Part shown: piece after piece, positions 18,001 to 26,402 of the stretch | How positions within the stretch are numbered: the stretch's first letter is position 1 | Layout of the letters: each line of letters opens with the position of its first letter | Assembly (NCBI GenBank): GCA_025360005.1 | Contig: JANYDA010000028.1 | Location: forward strand, 1-51,414 | Length of the DNA: 51,414 nucleotides | From: Fibrobacteria bacterium | Lineage (GTDB): Bacteria > Fibrobacterota > Fibrobacteria > UBA11236 | Direction: 5' to 3' | Notes under the pieces: generated by a model | Database searches by the model: none | The model's input: only the letters and a program-made list of their open reading frames with translations | Told to the model about the DNA's origin: nothing | Translations under genes and position numbers: made by a program

Positions 18001-21000
18001 CCGGCCACCTTGGTGGCGGCGGCGGCTTCCGTGGTAGTGAGGTTGTCCTGCGTGGTCACGAGCTTGATGCGAACGGCCTGGGACGCGCCCGTCAGGAATC
18101 CGTTGGGGATGGAGTTTCCGTTTTCATCCAGGATTTCCAGGCGGGAAGCCACCTGTTCCTTGACGTAGGTCTGGGTCATTATCTTGCTGTTCTTAAAGCC
18201 GGGTTTGACCGCGATCGCGTTGATGGTGGTCTTTATGCTTATCCGGATGGGGTCGGTATACAGCGGGCTGACGCCGGGAACCGGCTTGGAACCGTCGAGG
18301 GTGTAATAGATGAGCGCGCCCGGGGTGGCGGATGAGATGGCGACGAGTTCGCTGGTGATGAAGGTGCGGCCTGCGGGATTGGCTTCCGGTTTGGCCACTT
18401 CATCGACGAGCAGTTCGGTCAGCGTGCCGTAAACGGGATCCACGTAACGGATCCGGAGTTGGTCCGTGGTCTGGCAGGATAGCGTCCTGTCGCCGAGATT
18501 GGGCGCGCCTTCATCCTTCACCAAAGTGCCGCTGACATAGGTGCCGGAAGTGGCGGTGGGGCCTTCCACGGCCGGAAAGGCGGAAACGCTGTCTCCGGAC
18601 ATGGTGCAGGCGACCGTGACCAGGGCGGTATCCTTCTGGTTCGCATTGTAGCTCTGATCATTCACGGTCACGATCAGGCCTTCGTTGCTCGCGACGGTAG
18701 TATCCATTTTCCAGGCGATGGCGGCGGCGGAATCCGGATAGGCGATCACCAGGAAATCCGTGACGACGCCGGCTTCCTGCACGCCTTTGTTGGTATGGGA
18801 ATTGGCCGAAATGGAGGCCTCGCCACGGAAGCGGGTTTCCGCTTTGCCGTTTGAATCCGCGGCCGGGAAGGCATCCGCCAGGTCGATGGATCCGGTCCAC
18901 GTCGCCCTGGTCGCGCTGGATGAGCCGGTCAAGGTCAGGGGAATGCGCTCATGATCGGTGCCGATGGCGGCTCCGTACTTGCGACTGACCAAGGTGAGGA
19001 AAACCTGTTTGTTGGGCATGGCCACGGAGTCATCGCTGTAGCTGATGAAAAGCTTTCCGTTGGCCGGCGACCAAATGGTTCCGGGAGGAAGAACGGCGCC
19101 GGAAGCGTCCGTGAATTTGATGTCCGGGGCTTCTTCCACGCTTTGGTCGAAGCCGGCCGTGTTCACGGCGACATCGCCGTCAACGGGGTCGGTATAAACC
19201 ACTTTGAATTGATCGCCCAGGTTGGCCGCCTGCAATTTCCCGTCCCCGGGATTCTTGGCCGCCAATTGGTTGATGGGAATGGAACCCAGCATGATGCCCG
19301 AGCCGAGAGGGGATTCCGTCAAGGTCACGGTTTCCCTGTCGAGGCCGTAGCTTTCCGAGGTGACGATGGCCGTGTACGTGCGGCGCGGATCCGCAGGCTG
19401 ATCCTTGACTACGATGTAAACCGTGGTTGCGCTCACGGAATATTGGGTGGTGGCCGCGCCGCCGTTTGTCTGGGAAAACCATACCGTTGCGCCCTGGATC
19501 CTGGCCCGCACCAGCATGGTATCGGCGGCCACGTCCTGGGGATCGCGCGGATGCACCCAGGCCACGATGATGGAGTCGTACAGGTTGGATTCGAGGATGC
19601 CGTTTCCGTTGGCCTTGGCCGCTCCGGAAACCTTGAAGATGAATGGATTCTTGAATACCAGGCTGTCCCCGGCGGTGACGGACGGTTTGAGGAGCGGGTT
19701 TTCCGCATCGGTCTTAAGGCGGGTGGAAGCGTTTGCCGTAGTCGAATCCAATGGAGCCGGAGCCGTGCGGATGCGGATTTGGTAAACCGTATTGGTATCG
19801 ATGAACCAGCTTGGGCTGTTGCTCTGGGCATCCAGGATGGAAAGCGTGGATGGGTCGTAACAGGTCATGCCGAATTGCGTGGTCCCTATTTTCTGGGTGG
19901 TTCCGGATGCGGGCAAAGTGGTGCTGATGTTGAAGGAGATGGTGCTGGTCTCCAGGACGTTGGAGGTTTTCTCCTTGAAGGTGGTGGACACGGTGATATT
20001 GTTGGAACCGGACGCTTTCAGACCAATCACGTCGCTGAGCTTCATGAGCCAACTCCCGTCCGGCTGCAGGATGAAGTTCGCGGGGGCGCTGACGGCGGAT
20101 TGGGCCGGGGTGAGGCTGGTATTGGTGATGGTCGCGCTTTGCGGCGAGTATTCCAGCAGGACAATGTTCAGTATCTGGGCGACCACGGATTTAAGGCTGT
20201 CCGGATCGCCCGGCGGGATGATGAAGAACTTGCCCCCCGTGTTTTTGGAAAGGGTGGCCAAGGCCGCGGTATCGGAGCGCGGCTTGCCGAGGAAGATGCC
20301 GTAAACCGGAGGCATGCCGGCGGGAACGGTATAGGTGTCTTTCGGTTTGCCGTCGGACAGGAAGATGACGGCTTTTTTGGGATTGGAGGTAATGGCCGGG
20401 GTGGAGAGCCACAGTTTGGCGGTATCCAACGGAGGCCCATACGAGGTGCCGCCGCCGGAAACGGCGTTGATCGCATTCGTGACCGTGATCGTGTTCGCGT
20501 CCGTCAGGACCAAAGGACGCCTGGTGCTGTTGACGTTGCCGGTGAAAGCCACGAGTCCCGCCGTGGATTGGGGGGCGCGGTTATGCTGATCGTTGATCCC
20601 CTGGTAAAAGGCTCGCGCCCGGTCATTGTAAGGGTCCCCGGAAAACTCGGTGCAATTGGCGTTGGACTTCAGCTTGGGAATCTTCCGCGTGACCGACTGG
20701 ACGGTGCCGTTGGTGTTCCAGGAAACGAAGGTTACCGAGTCCGTCAGCCTTGTCTTGTCCGAGCAGTTGGTATCCACCTCGTAGAAGGTTGTGTCGTTGG
20801 TGGCGGTATTGACGTAAGCCAGGTTGGCCTTCATGCTCCCGGAATTATCATACACATACACCATGTCCACGTCGCCGCCGGTTTTAACGGCGCTTTTGCA
20901 CAAGGACAAGCCGTCATTGTCGATGCGGGTCACGTTCGCCGGCACGTTTACGGTGCCATGGTCCAGGCCGGCCAGATCCAAGCAGCGTTTGAAAGACGTG

Positions 21001-21185
21001 GGGTTTCCCACCATGGTGGTATCATGCCCCACCAGATCGCAACGCTTGGTCTGCGCTTGCACCGCAGTCGCGGCGGAGAGGCAGGCCAAGGTAACTGCAA
21101 GGTTACCCAGGACGCCAGTGCCGCCGAAGCGGAAGCGGTATTCGGATCCGGGGAGAGACGGTTGGACGGGTGCATTGCGATGCAT
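14994..21185 (-). CDS. Giant modular exported VWA surface protein
   Basis: Exported protein of 2063 residues. The signal peptide ends near residue 45 (AVQAQ). A VWA domain (about 105-340) has the MIDAS start DNSGSM near 113 and VIFLSDGKPKD later, so it may bind a metal-dependent ligand. The middle repeats a unit of about 570 residues: module A near 565, 1133 and, partly, 1508 (FSxTxxG... IVVK... RET); module B near 710 and 1280 (YSDD... FRGE/YRGE... VIAYPD); module C near 840 and 1410 (VxDQ... DPVY). A chitobiase-type domain (YYTLDGSKPVPG, about 950-1010) sits between the units. The last 100 residues form a FlgD-like Ig domain (IRIFDNLGHFVRN... DEHGDKVGNGVYVW) of the kind found at the end of secreted Fibrobacterota/Bacteroidota proteins. 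The ATG at 21185 has GGAG seven bases ahead; a TTG 12 bases earlier is less likely. The ligand is unknown; adhesion is an inference. Confidence 0.9.
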   Translation of the reverse strand: MHRNAPVQPSLPGSEYRFRFGGTGVLGNLAVTLACLSAATAVQAQTKRCDLVGHDTTMVGNPTSFKRCLDLAGLDHGTVNVPANVTRIDNDGLSLCKSAVKTGGDVDMVYVYDNSGSMKANLAYVNTATNDTTFYEVDTNCSDKTRLTDSVTFVSWNTNGTVQSVTRKIPKLKSNANCTEFSGDPYNDRARAFYQGINDQHNRAPQSTAGLVAFTGNVNSTRRPLVLTDANTITVTNAINAVSGGGTSYGPPLDTAKLWLSTPAITSNPKKAVIFLSDGKPKDTYTVPAGMPPVYGIFLGKPRSDTAALATLSKNTGGKFFIIPPGDPDSLKSVVAQILNIVLLEYSPQSATITNTSLTPAQSAVSAPANFILQPDGSWLMKLSDVIGLKASGSNNITVSTTFKEKTSNVLETSTISFNISTTLPASGTTQKIGTTQFGMTCYDPSTLSILDAQSNSPSWFIDTNTVYQIRIRTAPAPLDSTTANASTRLKTDAENPLLKPSVTAGDSLVFKNPFIFKVSGAAKANGNGILESNLYDSIIVAWVHPRDPQDVAADTMLVRARIQGATVWFSQTNGGAATTQYSVSATTVYIVVKDQPADPRRTYTAIVTSESYGLDRETVTLTESPLGSGIMLGSIPINQLAAKNPGDGKLQAANLGDQFKVVYTDPVDGDVAVNTAGFDQSVEEAPDIKFTDASGAVLPPGTIWSPANGKLFISYSDDSVAMPNKQVFLTLVSRKYGAAIGTDHERIPLTLTGSSSATRATWTGSIDLADAFPAADSNGKAETRFRGEASISANSHTNKGVQEAGVVTDFLVIAYPDSAAAIAWKMDTTVASNEGLIVTVNDQSYNANQKDTALVTVACTMSGDSVSAFPAVEGPTATSGTYVSGTLVKDEGAPNLGDRTLSCQTTDQLRIRYVDPVYGTLTELLVDEVAKPEANPAGRTFITSELVAISSATPGALIYYTLDGSKPVPGVSPLYTDPIRISIKTTINAIAVKPGFKNSKIMTQTYVKEQVASRLEILDENGNSIPNGFLTGASQAVRIKLVTTQDNLTTTEAAAATKVAGDAETVILGNIGSLGSAFELSALVPLRHPSAKAPGNDTIEAIGTDTLIVSWVNPFNPADIAADTLVIKPAIVDAQVYFSATENGPKITEYPSGQDSIFIVVKTRPRDPALAYTVLVTSADGSGDRETLSLSELSPGVFSAKAPVGTGSKSKADNIIQVAAAGDQLKAVFTDPVYLTDYRGDAGFAQGVQESAGLEFIDENGKVVPATEVWSPDKGKVYLRYSDDWNPGIAALVRTMTVRLELLNRKSGDSVGADLESVVLTLKDSTASRGVWEGSLALADKASPRNGNDTLEAYYRGELRAYAQPHDNAGAAAGAEISDNLVIAYPDQPAEIVIRDTSGKAVDRKTDKVDIVIRDQQFTKSGNAGIEASVTCAQSGDKVAKVILIWNGGAYAIQPPLDKGELTGNSVDKTDALLVCRDADVLTVNYVDPVYLTLRSGDVKWSDESVPRMYFAASKDSSAITSASDAQTGDFLVIVEGKSPTRDRVDTIDVILTTAQGEQETFRAVETGILTGKFTVKVGYKFLSADPVKENKLLEARLTLSNRINQVLVSGSATVSGATATADLSLLSSYDLVARAYIKDEDENGRADHAYFVFDHKLSVLPSSLDEVFWNQQGPDFKRKAEHSMLSFKPGSDSTIVVADFTASQFGANLTDIPAGKPLPYGHFPDDNIFGGQKANLADSVGPVVVAAIKHPSSLQSYSVTTTEKRFFPDTLVITVSEKIKTSGDFNSLLRFSKGCSEYPTSNPVPMFSQPAVSPDGLTWTVIVDNAPDSQSPLVKDCIFLEANGRYTDLVDNRPGRLGVELTGENPNLVIREFRGFPPVAGLDPSTPGFIISTNDKRDGETGVWSNPKEAGSNTWVISWVPPYGFDPNDPVGSLSTVAKDFDNPQAGDRRPEVATPQPMPVNISAVQVISSGAYKANIRIFDNLGHFVRNMEQAYGGNGEDKNPWRATNNGQVSFLVWDMKDEHGDKVGNGVYVWKVAFVFLEKSKKSEVMYTRTGVVRFK

Positions 21186-21268
21186 GTCGGGCTCCAAATG
21201 GTTCTATCCGGAATTGGTCGGCGGAAAAATCACCCCTAGATAGGACGGCCGGATACCGTCCCGGAAAA

Positions 21269-21274
21269 ATTATA
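21269..21274 (-). promoter_or_regulatory. Candidate promoter of the VWA surface protein
   Basis: On the minus strand a perfect TATAAT is followed by a T-run, about 85 bases upstream of the surface-protein start. TTACCT at 21292-21297 is at the right distance for a weak -35. The implied leader is about 75 bases. Confidence 0.4.
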
Positions 21275-21299
21275 TCATTCCCAAACGCACCAGGTAAGA

Positions 21300-21815
21300 A
21301 TGTTATTTCCCCCCCGATCCATTATGGGCGGCAGTATTTTCCAAGACAAGCAGAATCAAGGCCTAAGCCGTTGCGGATTGGTCGATATTTGGGCGATTGG
21401 CCAAAACGCGGGGCGGCCGGCGGTCAAGGGAGGGTAAGCGCGCGGGGATGCCTTCATAAGGTTATGGGACAAGGTCCTTTCCGGAAAATCCGCCTACTCA
21501 TCGGCAGGTGGGAAGCGAGCGTCCCTGGGGGAACTTGGGTTTACCTGGGAGGTTGGCAAAAAGTGGAATTCCCCTCGCCGCGCCGGCCTCGGAAAGCGCC
21601 GGGGACGGGATATTGACCAATTAAATTGGTTATTGTTGGAACCGCCTTGCGCGATTTCTCCAAGGTCCGGCGCGCGTGCTTTCCGGTCGCGGCTGCGCCG
21701 GGATTGGGCCGGCACTATGAAATAATACCGCCGCGCCTTACCGTTTCGCGAGCCCGCAAGCGAGGGTAGCGGTGACCATACCAAAGCTTTCCTTAATGGC
21801 AAACCGCAGGCCTTA
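21300..21815. other. Intergenic region between the surface protein and nuoA
   Basis: The whole gap between these two divergent genes is 21186-21924. Several short frames exist but none has family motifs, a good start or consistent codon bias, so I see no gene. It contains the near-palindrome at 21616-21630 and several GC-rich hairpins (for example around 21740-21770). No tRNA-like or riboswitch-like structure was recognised. Confidence 0.5.
21616..21630. promoter_or_regulatory. AT-rich palindrome, possible operator
   Basis: ACCAATTAAATTGGT has 7-base arms ACCAATT and AATTGGT around a central A. It lies in an AT-rich patch inside the 739-base divergent gap, where a regulator of nuo or of the surface protein could bind. 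TTGACC overlaps its left edge, but no matching -10 follows. Confidence 0.3.
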
Positions 21816-21817
21816 AA

Positions 21818-21849
21818 TTGTCGCCCTCCGGGCAACTTTCTTATCTTTT
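21818..21849 (+). promoter_or_regulatory. Candidate nuo operon promoter
   Basis: TTG at 21818-21820 and TATCTTTTG from 21842 are spaced as in TTTG-N19-21-TAnnTTTG promoters. The block between resembles that before leuS. It predicts a leader of about 70 bases to nuoA. A GATAAT at 21895-21900 is an alternative, closer promoter. Confidence 0.35.
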
Positions 21850-21924
21850 GCCGGCGGAGTCGCCGCAATCCGTGGAATTCCTTTCCATAAATCGGATAAT
21901 GGCCGGACAAGGACTGGAGAGGGC

Positions 21925-22314
21925 ATGACGGAATACATCATCATCGGCGTGTTCGCTTTGGTGGGTATCCTTTTCGCCGGGGCCGCGATGGTCTTCTCGC
22001 GCCTGGCCGCTCCGCGTTTCCCCGACGTCGGCAAGAAGTTGAATTCCTACGAATCCGGGGAAGACGCCATCGGTTCGGCCCGCATCCAATTCAAGATCGG
22101 TTATTACCTGTTCGCGCTGGTGTTCCTGGTGTTCGACGTGGAAGCGGTTTTCCTGTTCCCGGTTCTGGGCGTTTTGCGGAGCGCCGGATCCGCCACCGCT
22201 TCCGGATCGATCCTGTCCCCGCTTTTCGTCTGGTGCGAGTTGCTCCTTTTCATCGCCATCCTGGCTTTCGCATTATTCTATGCCTGGAAGAAAAAGGTGC
22301 TGGAATGGGAATAG
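21925..22314 (+). CDS. nuoA: NADH-quinone oxidoreductase subunit A
   Basis: Small membrane subunit of complex I, 129 residues, at the join between the Q module and the proton-pumping arm. There are three membrane segments: the N-terminal [16 protein letters not shown], the central [19 protein letters not shown] and the C-terminal [18 protein letters not shown]. The loop [20 protein letters not shown] carries the conserved YExG and R/F residues, and FDVEAVF the conserved acidic pair. GGAGAGGGC immediately precedes the ATG. It is the first gene of the nuo operon, and its last ten bases overlap nuoBC. Confidence 0.97.
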   Translation: MTEYIIIGVFALVGILFAGAAMVFSRLAAPRFPDVGKKLNSYESGEDAIGSARIQFKIGYYLFALVFLVFDVEAVFLFPVLGVLRSAGSATASGSILSPLFVWCELLLFIAILAFALFYAWKKKVLEWE

Positions 22315-23636
22315 GAAAAACGCCGCCGGGAGGTTTGCCCGGCCATCATGACCCGGACGGCCGCTACCTTTCCGATTTGCTGGGCAATGCAGGCGCAGAC
22401 GCCGCGATGGCCGCCGCAGTCGCCGGCGGCGGTTTGCCGCCCATTCCGGGCGCAGCCGGCTCGGGCGGTTTGACGAATGCGGTGGATTGGGTGGTGGGAT
22501 GGGCCCGCGCCAATTCCCTGTGGCCGCTGGTGTTCGGCACTTCCTGCTGCGCCATCGAGATGATGGCAACGGGCGCATCCCATAACGATTGGGCGCGCTT
22601 CGGGTTGGAAGTCGCGCGCGCGTCCCCGCGCCAGGCCGATCTTATCATCCTGGCCGGCACGATAGTGGAAAAGATGGGTTCGCGCCTCATCACCTTGTAC
22701 GAACAAATGCCCGGCCCCAAATACGTCATCGCCATGGGCGCTTGCACCATTTCCGGCGGTCCGTTCTATTACGACAGTTATTCCGTGGTCAAGGGCGCCG
22801 ACCGCCTGATCCCCGTGGACATATACGTTCCCGGTTGCCCGCCGCGCCCGGAGGCGCTTCTGTTCGGCGTGATGAAGCTGCAGGAGCTGATCCGCAAAGG
22901 CGCGTGGCGGAATTCCATCGTACCGCGTCCCATCAACCATTCGCCCATCAAGGATGAGATGAGCGAGACGGCGCGGCTATGGGAAGAAAAAGAGAAACTG
23001 AAACAGGAAGGCATGAAGGAGGCCCAGGAGCGCTTCAAGGCCGACAACCCGGACTTCAAGGGCTTCGTCATCAAGCGCATAGCCGCGCCCAAATTCGACG
23101 AAGTGGCGCGCGTGCCCAGGCCCGCCCGGGGCATTTCCGCCGCGGAGATGCTGGCCATCCTGACGGAGCGGTTTCCCGCCCTGACCGTGCAGAGCGTGCC
23201 GGAAGCCAGCGGGGAAAAAATAGCGGCGTTGGGATCCGAATACGTGCTGGACGCGATGGTGGGCCGCGACGATTATCACGCCCTGGTAGCCTTCCTGAAA
23301 ACCGATGCGCGCCTGCGCCTGGATTTCCTGATCGAATTGACGGCGGTGGATTGGAAGGATCGCTTCGACGTGGTGGTGCATTTGCAATCCATCGAGAAGG
23401 GGCACAAGGTTTTCCTGCGTTGCGCGTTGCCGCATGACGCCGCTCCGGAAATCCCCACCTTGACCGATCTCTACTCCGGCGCCGACTGGCATGAACGCGA
23501 GGCGTTCGATTTTTTCGGCATCCGCTTTGCGGGCCATCCGGATCTGCGCCGCCTGTTCCTGGAGGATGATTTCCCCGGGCATCCCCTGCGGAAGGATTTC
23601 CAGGATCCCACCCGCGTGGTGAAAAGGCCGTACTGA
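22305..23636 (+). CDS. nuoBC: Fused NuoB-NuoC subunit of complex I
   Basis: One 443-residue polypeptide combines two peripheral complex I subunits. The NuoB part binds the terminal cluster N2 with Cys81 and Cys82 ([12 protein letters not shown]), Cys147 (MGACTISGG) and Cys178 ([11 protein letters not shown]), all present. A charged helical linker (about 210-245, [18 protein letters not shown]) leads to the NuoC part, which ends with the signature [20 protein letters not shown] and [12 protein letters not shown]. The frame is unbroken across the linker. The first 60 residues are a Gly/Ala-rich extension before the NuoB core. Many bacteria fuse C to D, and some B-C-D; here D is separate. The ATG at 22305 overlaps nuoA; an upstream in-frame start at 22233 lies inside nuoA and is rejected. 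The stop overlaps nuoD (TGATG). Confidence 0.95.
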   Translation: MGIGKTPPGGLPGHHDPDGRYLSDLLGNAGADAAMAAAVAGGGLPPIPGAAGSGGLTNAVDWVVGWARANSLWPLVFGTSCCAIEMMATGASHNDWARFGLEVARASPRQADLIILAGTIVEKMGSRLITLYEQMPGPKYVIAMGACTISGGPFYYDSYSVVKGADRLIPVDIYVPGCPPRPEALLFGVMKLQELIRKGAWRNSIVPRPINHSPIKDEMSETARLWEEKEKLKQEGMKEAQERFKADNPDFKGFVIKRIAAPKFDEVARVPRPARGISAAEMLAILTERFPALTVQSVPEASGEKIAALGSEYVLDAMVGRDDYHALVAFLKTDARLRLDFLIELTAVDWKDRFDVVVHLQSIEKGHKVFLRCALPHDAAPEIPTLTDLYSGADWHEREAFDFFGIRFAGHPDLRRLFLEDDFPGHPLRKDFQDPTRVVKRPY

Positions 23637-24814
23637 TGCCGGCGCCATCGCAACAATCCGACGTACGCGGCGAAGGCTATGCACTGCCTCCGGGATTCTC
23701 CTTGCGGGAAACGCGCGCGGACGGGAGCCAGGAATACTTCCTCAACATGGGCCCGCAGCACCCCAGCACGCACGGAGTGCTCAAGCTGGTGGTCCGCCTG
23801 GACGGCGAAACCGTGGTGGAAGTGGTGCCGCACCTGGGTTTTATCCATCGCGCCATCGAGAAGATGGGGGAGAACGAGACCTTCGTCCAATACATCCATC
23901 TCACCGATCGCATGGACTACCTCAGCAGCCATATCAACAACCTATGCGTATGCATGGCTATCGAGAAAGCCATGGGCATAGGCGTGCCGGAACGCGGCGA
24001 ATATATCCGCGTGGTGGTTTCGGAATTGCAGCGCATCCAATCGCACCTGTTGTGGTGGGGCGCTTTCGGGATGGACCTAGGCGCGGTGAGCGCTTTCCTG
24101 TACGGCTTCAAGGAGCGCGAGAAGATCACGGCCCTGTTCGAGGAGTTGTGCGGGGCGCGCCTGACCATGAATTTTTTCCGCCCCGGCGGATCGAACGCTG
24201 ACGTGCCGGAGAATTTCCCGGCGCGCGTGAAAGAGATCCTGGAGGATCTGAAATTCTCCCTGGACGAGTTCGACGTACTGGTGAGCAAGAACCCGATCAT
24301 ACGGGAACGGACCTTGGGGGTAGGGGCCCTGCCGCGCGAACGCGCCATCAACTACGGTTGCTCCGGGCCCGTGGGGCGGGCCTCCGGAATCGATTTCGAC
24401 GTGCGCAAGCATGATCCCTACTCCGTCTACGACCGTTTCCAATTCGATGTGCCGCTGGGCAAGCACGGGGATTGCTACGACCGCTATATGGTGCGCATGC
24501 AGGAGATGCGGGAATCCATCCGCATCCTGGAGCAGGCGATGGCTTCCTTTCCCGGCGGGCAATACCGATCCAAGGAAAAGCCCGCCTACAAGGTGCCGGC
24601 CGGCAGCTATTACGCCAATGTGGAGACCGCCCGGGGCCTCTACGCCACCTATATGGTGTCCGACAATTCCTTCAAGCCCTACCGCATCAAGAGCCGCTCG
24701 CCCAACCTCTCCAATCTGTCGGCCATCAACGAGATGTCGCAAGGCGGTAAAATCGCGGATCTTGTCGCCATTCTTTCCACCCTGGACCTGATCATTCCGG
24801 ACATCGATCGATGA
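23636..24814 (+). CDS. nuoD: NADH-quinone oxidoreductase subunit D
   Basis: Quinone-site 49-kDa-type subunit, 392 residues, in the peripheral Q module next to cluster N2. Clear signatures are NMGPQHPSTHGVLKLVVRLDGE near residue 36 (the quinone-site histidine and loop), HLGFIHRAIEKMGEN, LDGVGALPRE-like LGVGALPRERAINYG near 228, and the C-terminal region from RIKSRSPNLSNLSAI to IPDIDR. About 25 N-terminal residues precede the conserved core. It overlaps nuoBC at TGATG and nuoH at ATGA, so translation of the three is likely coupled. The quinone used, probably menaquinone given the inferred lineage, is not shown by the sequence. Confidence 0.97.
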   Translation: MPAPSQQSDVRGEGYALPPGFSLRETRADGSQEYFLNMGPQHPSTHGVLKLVVRLDGETVVEVVPHLGFIHRAIEKMGENETFVQYIHLTDRMDYLSSHINNLCVCMAIEKAMGIGVPERGEYIRVVVSELQRIQSHLLWWGAFGMDLGAVSAFLYGFKEREKITALFEELCGARLTMNFFRPGGSNADVPENFPARVKEILEDLKFSLDEFDVLVSKNPIIRERTLGVGALPRERAINYGCSGPVGRASGIDFDVRKHDPYSVYDRFQFDVPLGKHGDCYDRYMVRMQEMRESIRILEQAMASFPGGQYRSKEKPAYKVPAGSYYANVETARGLYATYMVSDNSFKPYRIKSRSPNLSNLSAINEMSQGGKIADLVAILSTLDLIIPDIDR

Positions 24815-25893
24815 AGGCCTACGCCGTCAACCATCCCATCGGGGACATGATCCGGGGAATGCTCCCCGCGCCTTGGGCCGCCGCGGCCAACGGGGCTTTG
24901 GCGGTGGGCCTGATCGCCGGGCTAGTGACCGTGATGGCCATTTTCCTCATCTGGCTGGAGCGCAAGGTGTGCGCGCATTTCCAGGCGCGCCTTGGCCCCA
25001 CGCGCGTCGGTCCTTTCGGACTGCTGCAGCCCATCGCCGATGCCATCAAGTTGCTGATGAAAGAGAACCTGCGCCCGCGGGGCGTGGACAACCTCGCCTA
25101 TTTCCTGGCGCCGCTGCTCCCCATCACCGGATCCTTCCTGGTGCTGGCGGTCATGCCTTTCGACCATGATCTCCAGGTGGTGGATCTGCCGGCCGGCGTC
25201 GTCTACGTGGTCGCCGTATCCGGCCTCGGCATTCTGGGCATCCTGATCGGCGGGTGGGGATCCAACAACAAATATTCCCTGCTGGGATCGATGCGGTCCG
25301 GCGCGCAGCTTTTTTCCTACGAACTTTCCCTGGTGCTGTGCATGCTGCTCATCGTCATGGCCAGCGGATCCGCGTCGCTGCGGGAGATTGTGCTGGCCCA
25401 GCAAGGCACCGTACTGGACTGGTGGATCTTCAAATTGCCCGTGGCGGGGCTATTGGCTTTCGCCTTGTTCATGATCTCCTCCACGGCGGAATTGAACCGC
25501 GGCCCGCTGGATTTGTCGGAAGCGGAATCGGAATTGACGGGCGGCTTCCATACCGAATACGCCGGCATATCCTTTTCCATGTTCTTCCTGGCGGAGTTCG
25601 TGAACATGTTCGCCTCCGCCGGATTGGGCGCCACCTTTTTCCTGGGAGGATTCCTGGCCCCGCGCTTCGGGGTGCCGCCCCTGGATTGGGCGCTGGCCCT
25701 GCTGCCGGGCGTGGTCTGGTTCTTCGTGAAGGTGTTCGCCCTGATATTCCTCTATATGTGGTTCCGCTGGACCTTTCCGCGCCTGCGCATAGACCATCTG
25801 CTGTCGCTGGAATGGAAATTCCTGCTGCCGGTTTCCCTGGCCAATCTGCTGCTGGCTGCTACCCTGATCACATTTAAATGGATGCTTCCCTGA
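24811..25893 (+). CDS. nuoH: NADH-quinone oxidoreductase subunit H
   Basis: Integral membrane subunit linking the Q module to the pumping arm, 360 residues with eight or nine hydrophobic segments. The conserved first cytoplasmic region WLERKVCAHFQARLGPTRVGPFGLLQPIADAIKLLMKE (in the 50-90 range) and the charged loop ELNRGPLDLSEAESELTGGFHTEYAG near 217-242 are diagnostic and carry the acidic residues near the quinone entry. The C-terminal RWTFPRLRIDHLLSLEWKFLLP is also conserved. It is 24 or so residues longer at the N-terminus than the shortest homologues. The start overlaps nuoD by four bases. The end overlaps nuoI by 1 or 16 bases depending on which nuoI start is used. Confidence 0.97.
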   Translation: MKAYAVNHPIGDMIRGMLPAPWAAAANGALAVGLIAGLVTVMAIFLIWLERKVCAHFQARLGPTRVGPFGLLQPIADAIKLLMKENLRPRGVDNLAYFLAPLLPITGSFLVLAVMPFDHDLQVVDLPAGVVYVVAVSGLGILGILIGGWGSNNKYSLLGSMRSGAQLFSYELSLVLCMLLIVMASGSASLREIVLAQQGTVLDWWIFKLPVAGLLAFALFMISSTAELNRGPLDLSEAESELTGGFHTEYAGISFSMFFLAEFVNMFASAGLGATFFLGGFLAPRFGVPPLDWALALLPGVVWFFVKVFALIFLYMWFRWTFPRLRIDHLLSLEWKFLLPVSLANLLLAATLITFKWMLP

Positions 25894-26402
25894 TGGAAGG
25901 GGAGATGCCGCAACCCGCAGCCTCCGCGCCGGACGCGGGAACGCCGATAATGCCCGGGGACGGGAAGCCCAGCCTGCGCCGTTTCCTGGGCGACGCAGTC
26001 AACATGTTCAAAGGCATGGGCGTCACCTTCCGTTATATCCGCAAGCCCAGCCGCGTGGTGACGCGCGAGTATCCGGAGAACCGGGAGACGCTGAAATTCC
26101 CGGAACGTTTCCGCGGCCAGGTGATCATGCCGCATGACGCCAACGGCGATCATACCTGCACTGCCTGTACTCTATGCGAGAAGGCATGTCCCAACGGAAG
26201 CATATCGATACTCACCACCAAGAACACCGCCAGCAAGCGCGTGCTGGGGGCTTTCGTCTACCGCTTGTCGTCCTGCACCTTGTGCAACCTGTGCATCGAA
26301 GCCTGCCCTTTCGACGCCATCCACATGGGCGCGGGTTTCGAGATGGCCTCCTATTCGCGCGAGCCGCTTGATCTGATCCTGAACAAGAAGGAAGGGCGTT
26401 GA
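25878..26402 (+). CDS. nuoI: NADH-quinone oxidoreductase subunit I (2x 4Fe-4S)
   Basis: Ferredoxin-like peripheral subunit holding clusters N6a and N6b, 174 residues. The two CxxCxxCxxxCP motifs are complete: Cys94, 97, 100, 104 and Cys133, 136, 139, 143. The N-terminal amphipathic region (FKGMGVTFRYIRKPSRVVTREYP split around residues 44-65) packs against the membrane arm. The first 25 residues are a Pro/Ala-rich extension. Two starts are possible: ATG at 25878 inside nuoH, or ATG at 25893 overlapping the nuoH stop by one base; neither has a strong ribosome-binding site. In the absence of nuoE, F and G next door, electrons may reach this subunit from NuoEFG encoded elsewhere or from another donor such as ferredoxin. 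Confidence 0.96.
   Translation: MDASLMEGEMPQPAASAPDAGTPIMPGDGKPSLRRFLGDAVNMFKGMGVTFRYIRKPSRVVTREYPENRETLKFPERFRGQVIMPHDANGDHTCTACTLCEKACPNGSISILTTKNTASKRVLGAFVYRLSSCTLCNLCIEACPFDAIHMGAGFEMASYSREPLDLILNKKEGR

Noticed and set aside
16068-21239. Two long plus-strand frames (16068-18335 and 18951-21239) opposite the giant surface protein
   Set aside because: Gly/Val/His/Arg-rich composition typical of antisense shadows; the minus strand has the signal peptide, VWA and FlgD-like domains.
21494-21910. Short frames in the gap upstream of nuoA
   Set aside because: No family similarity, no ribosome-binding site and poor codon bias.
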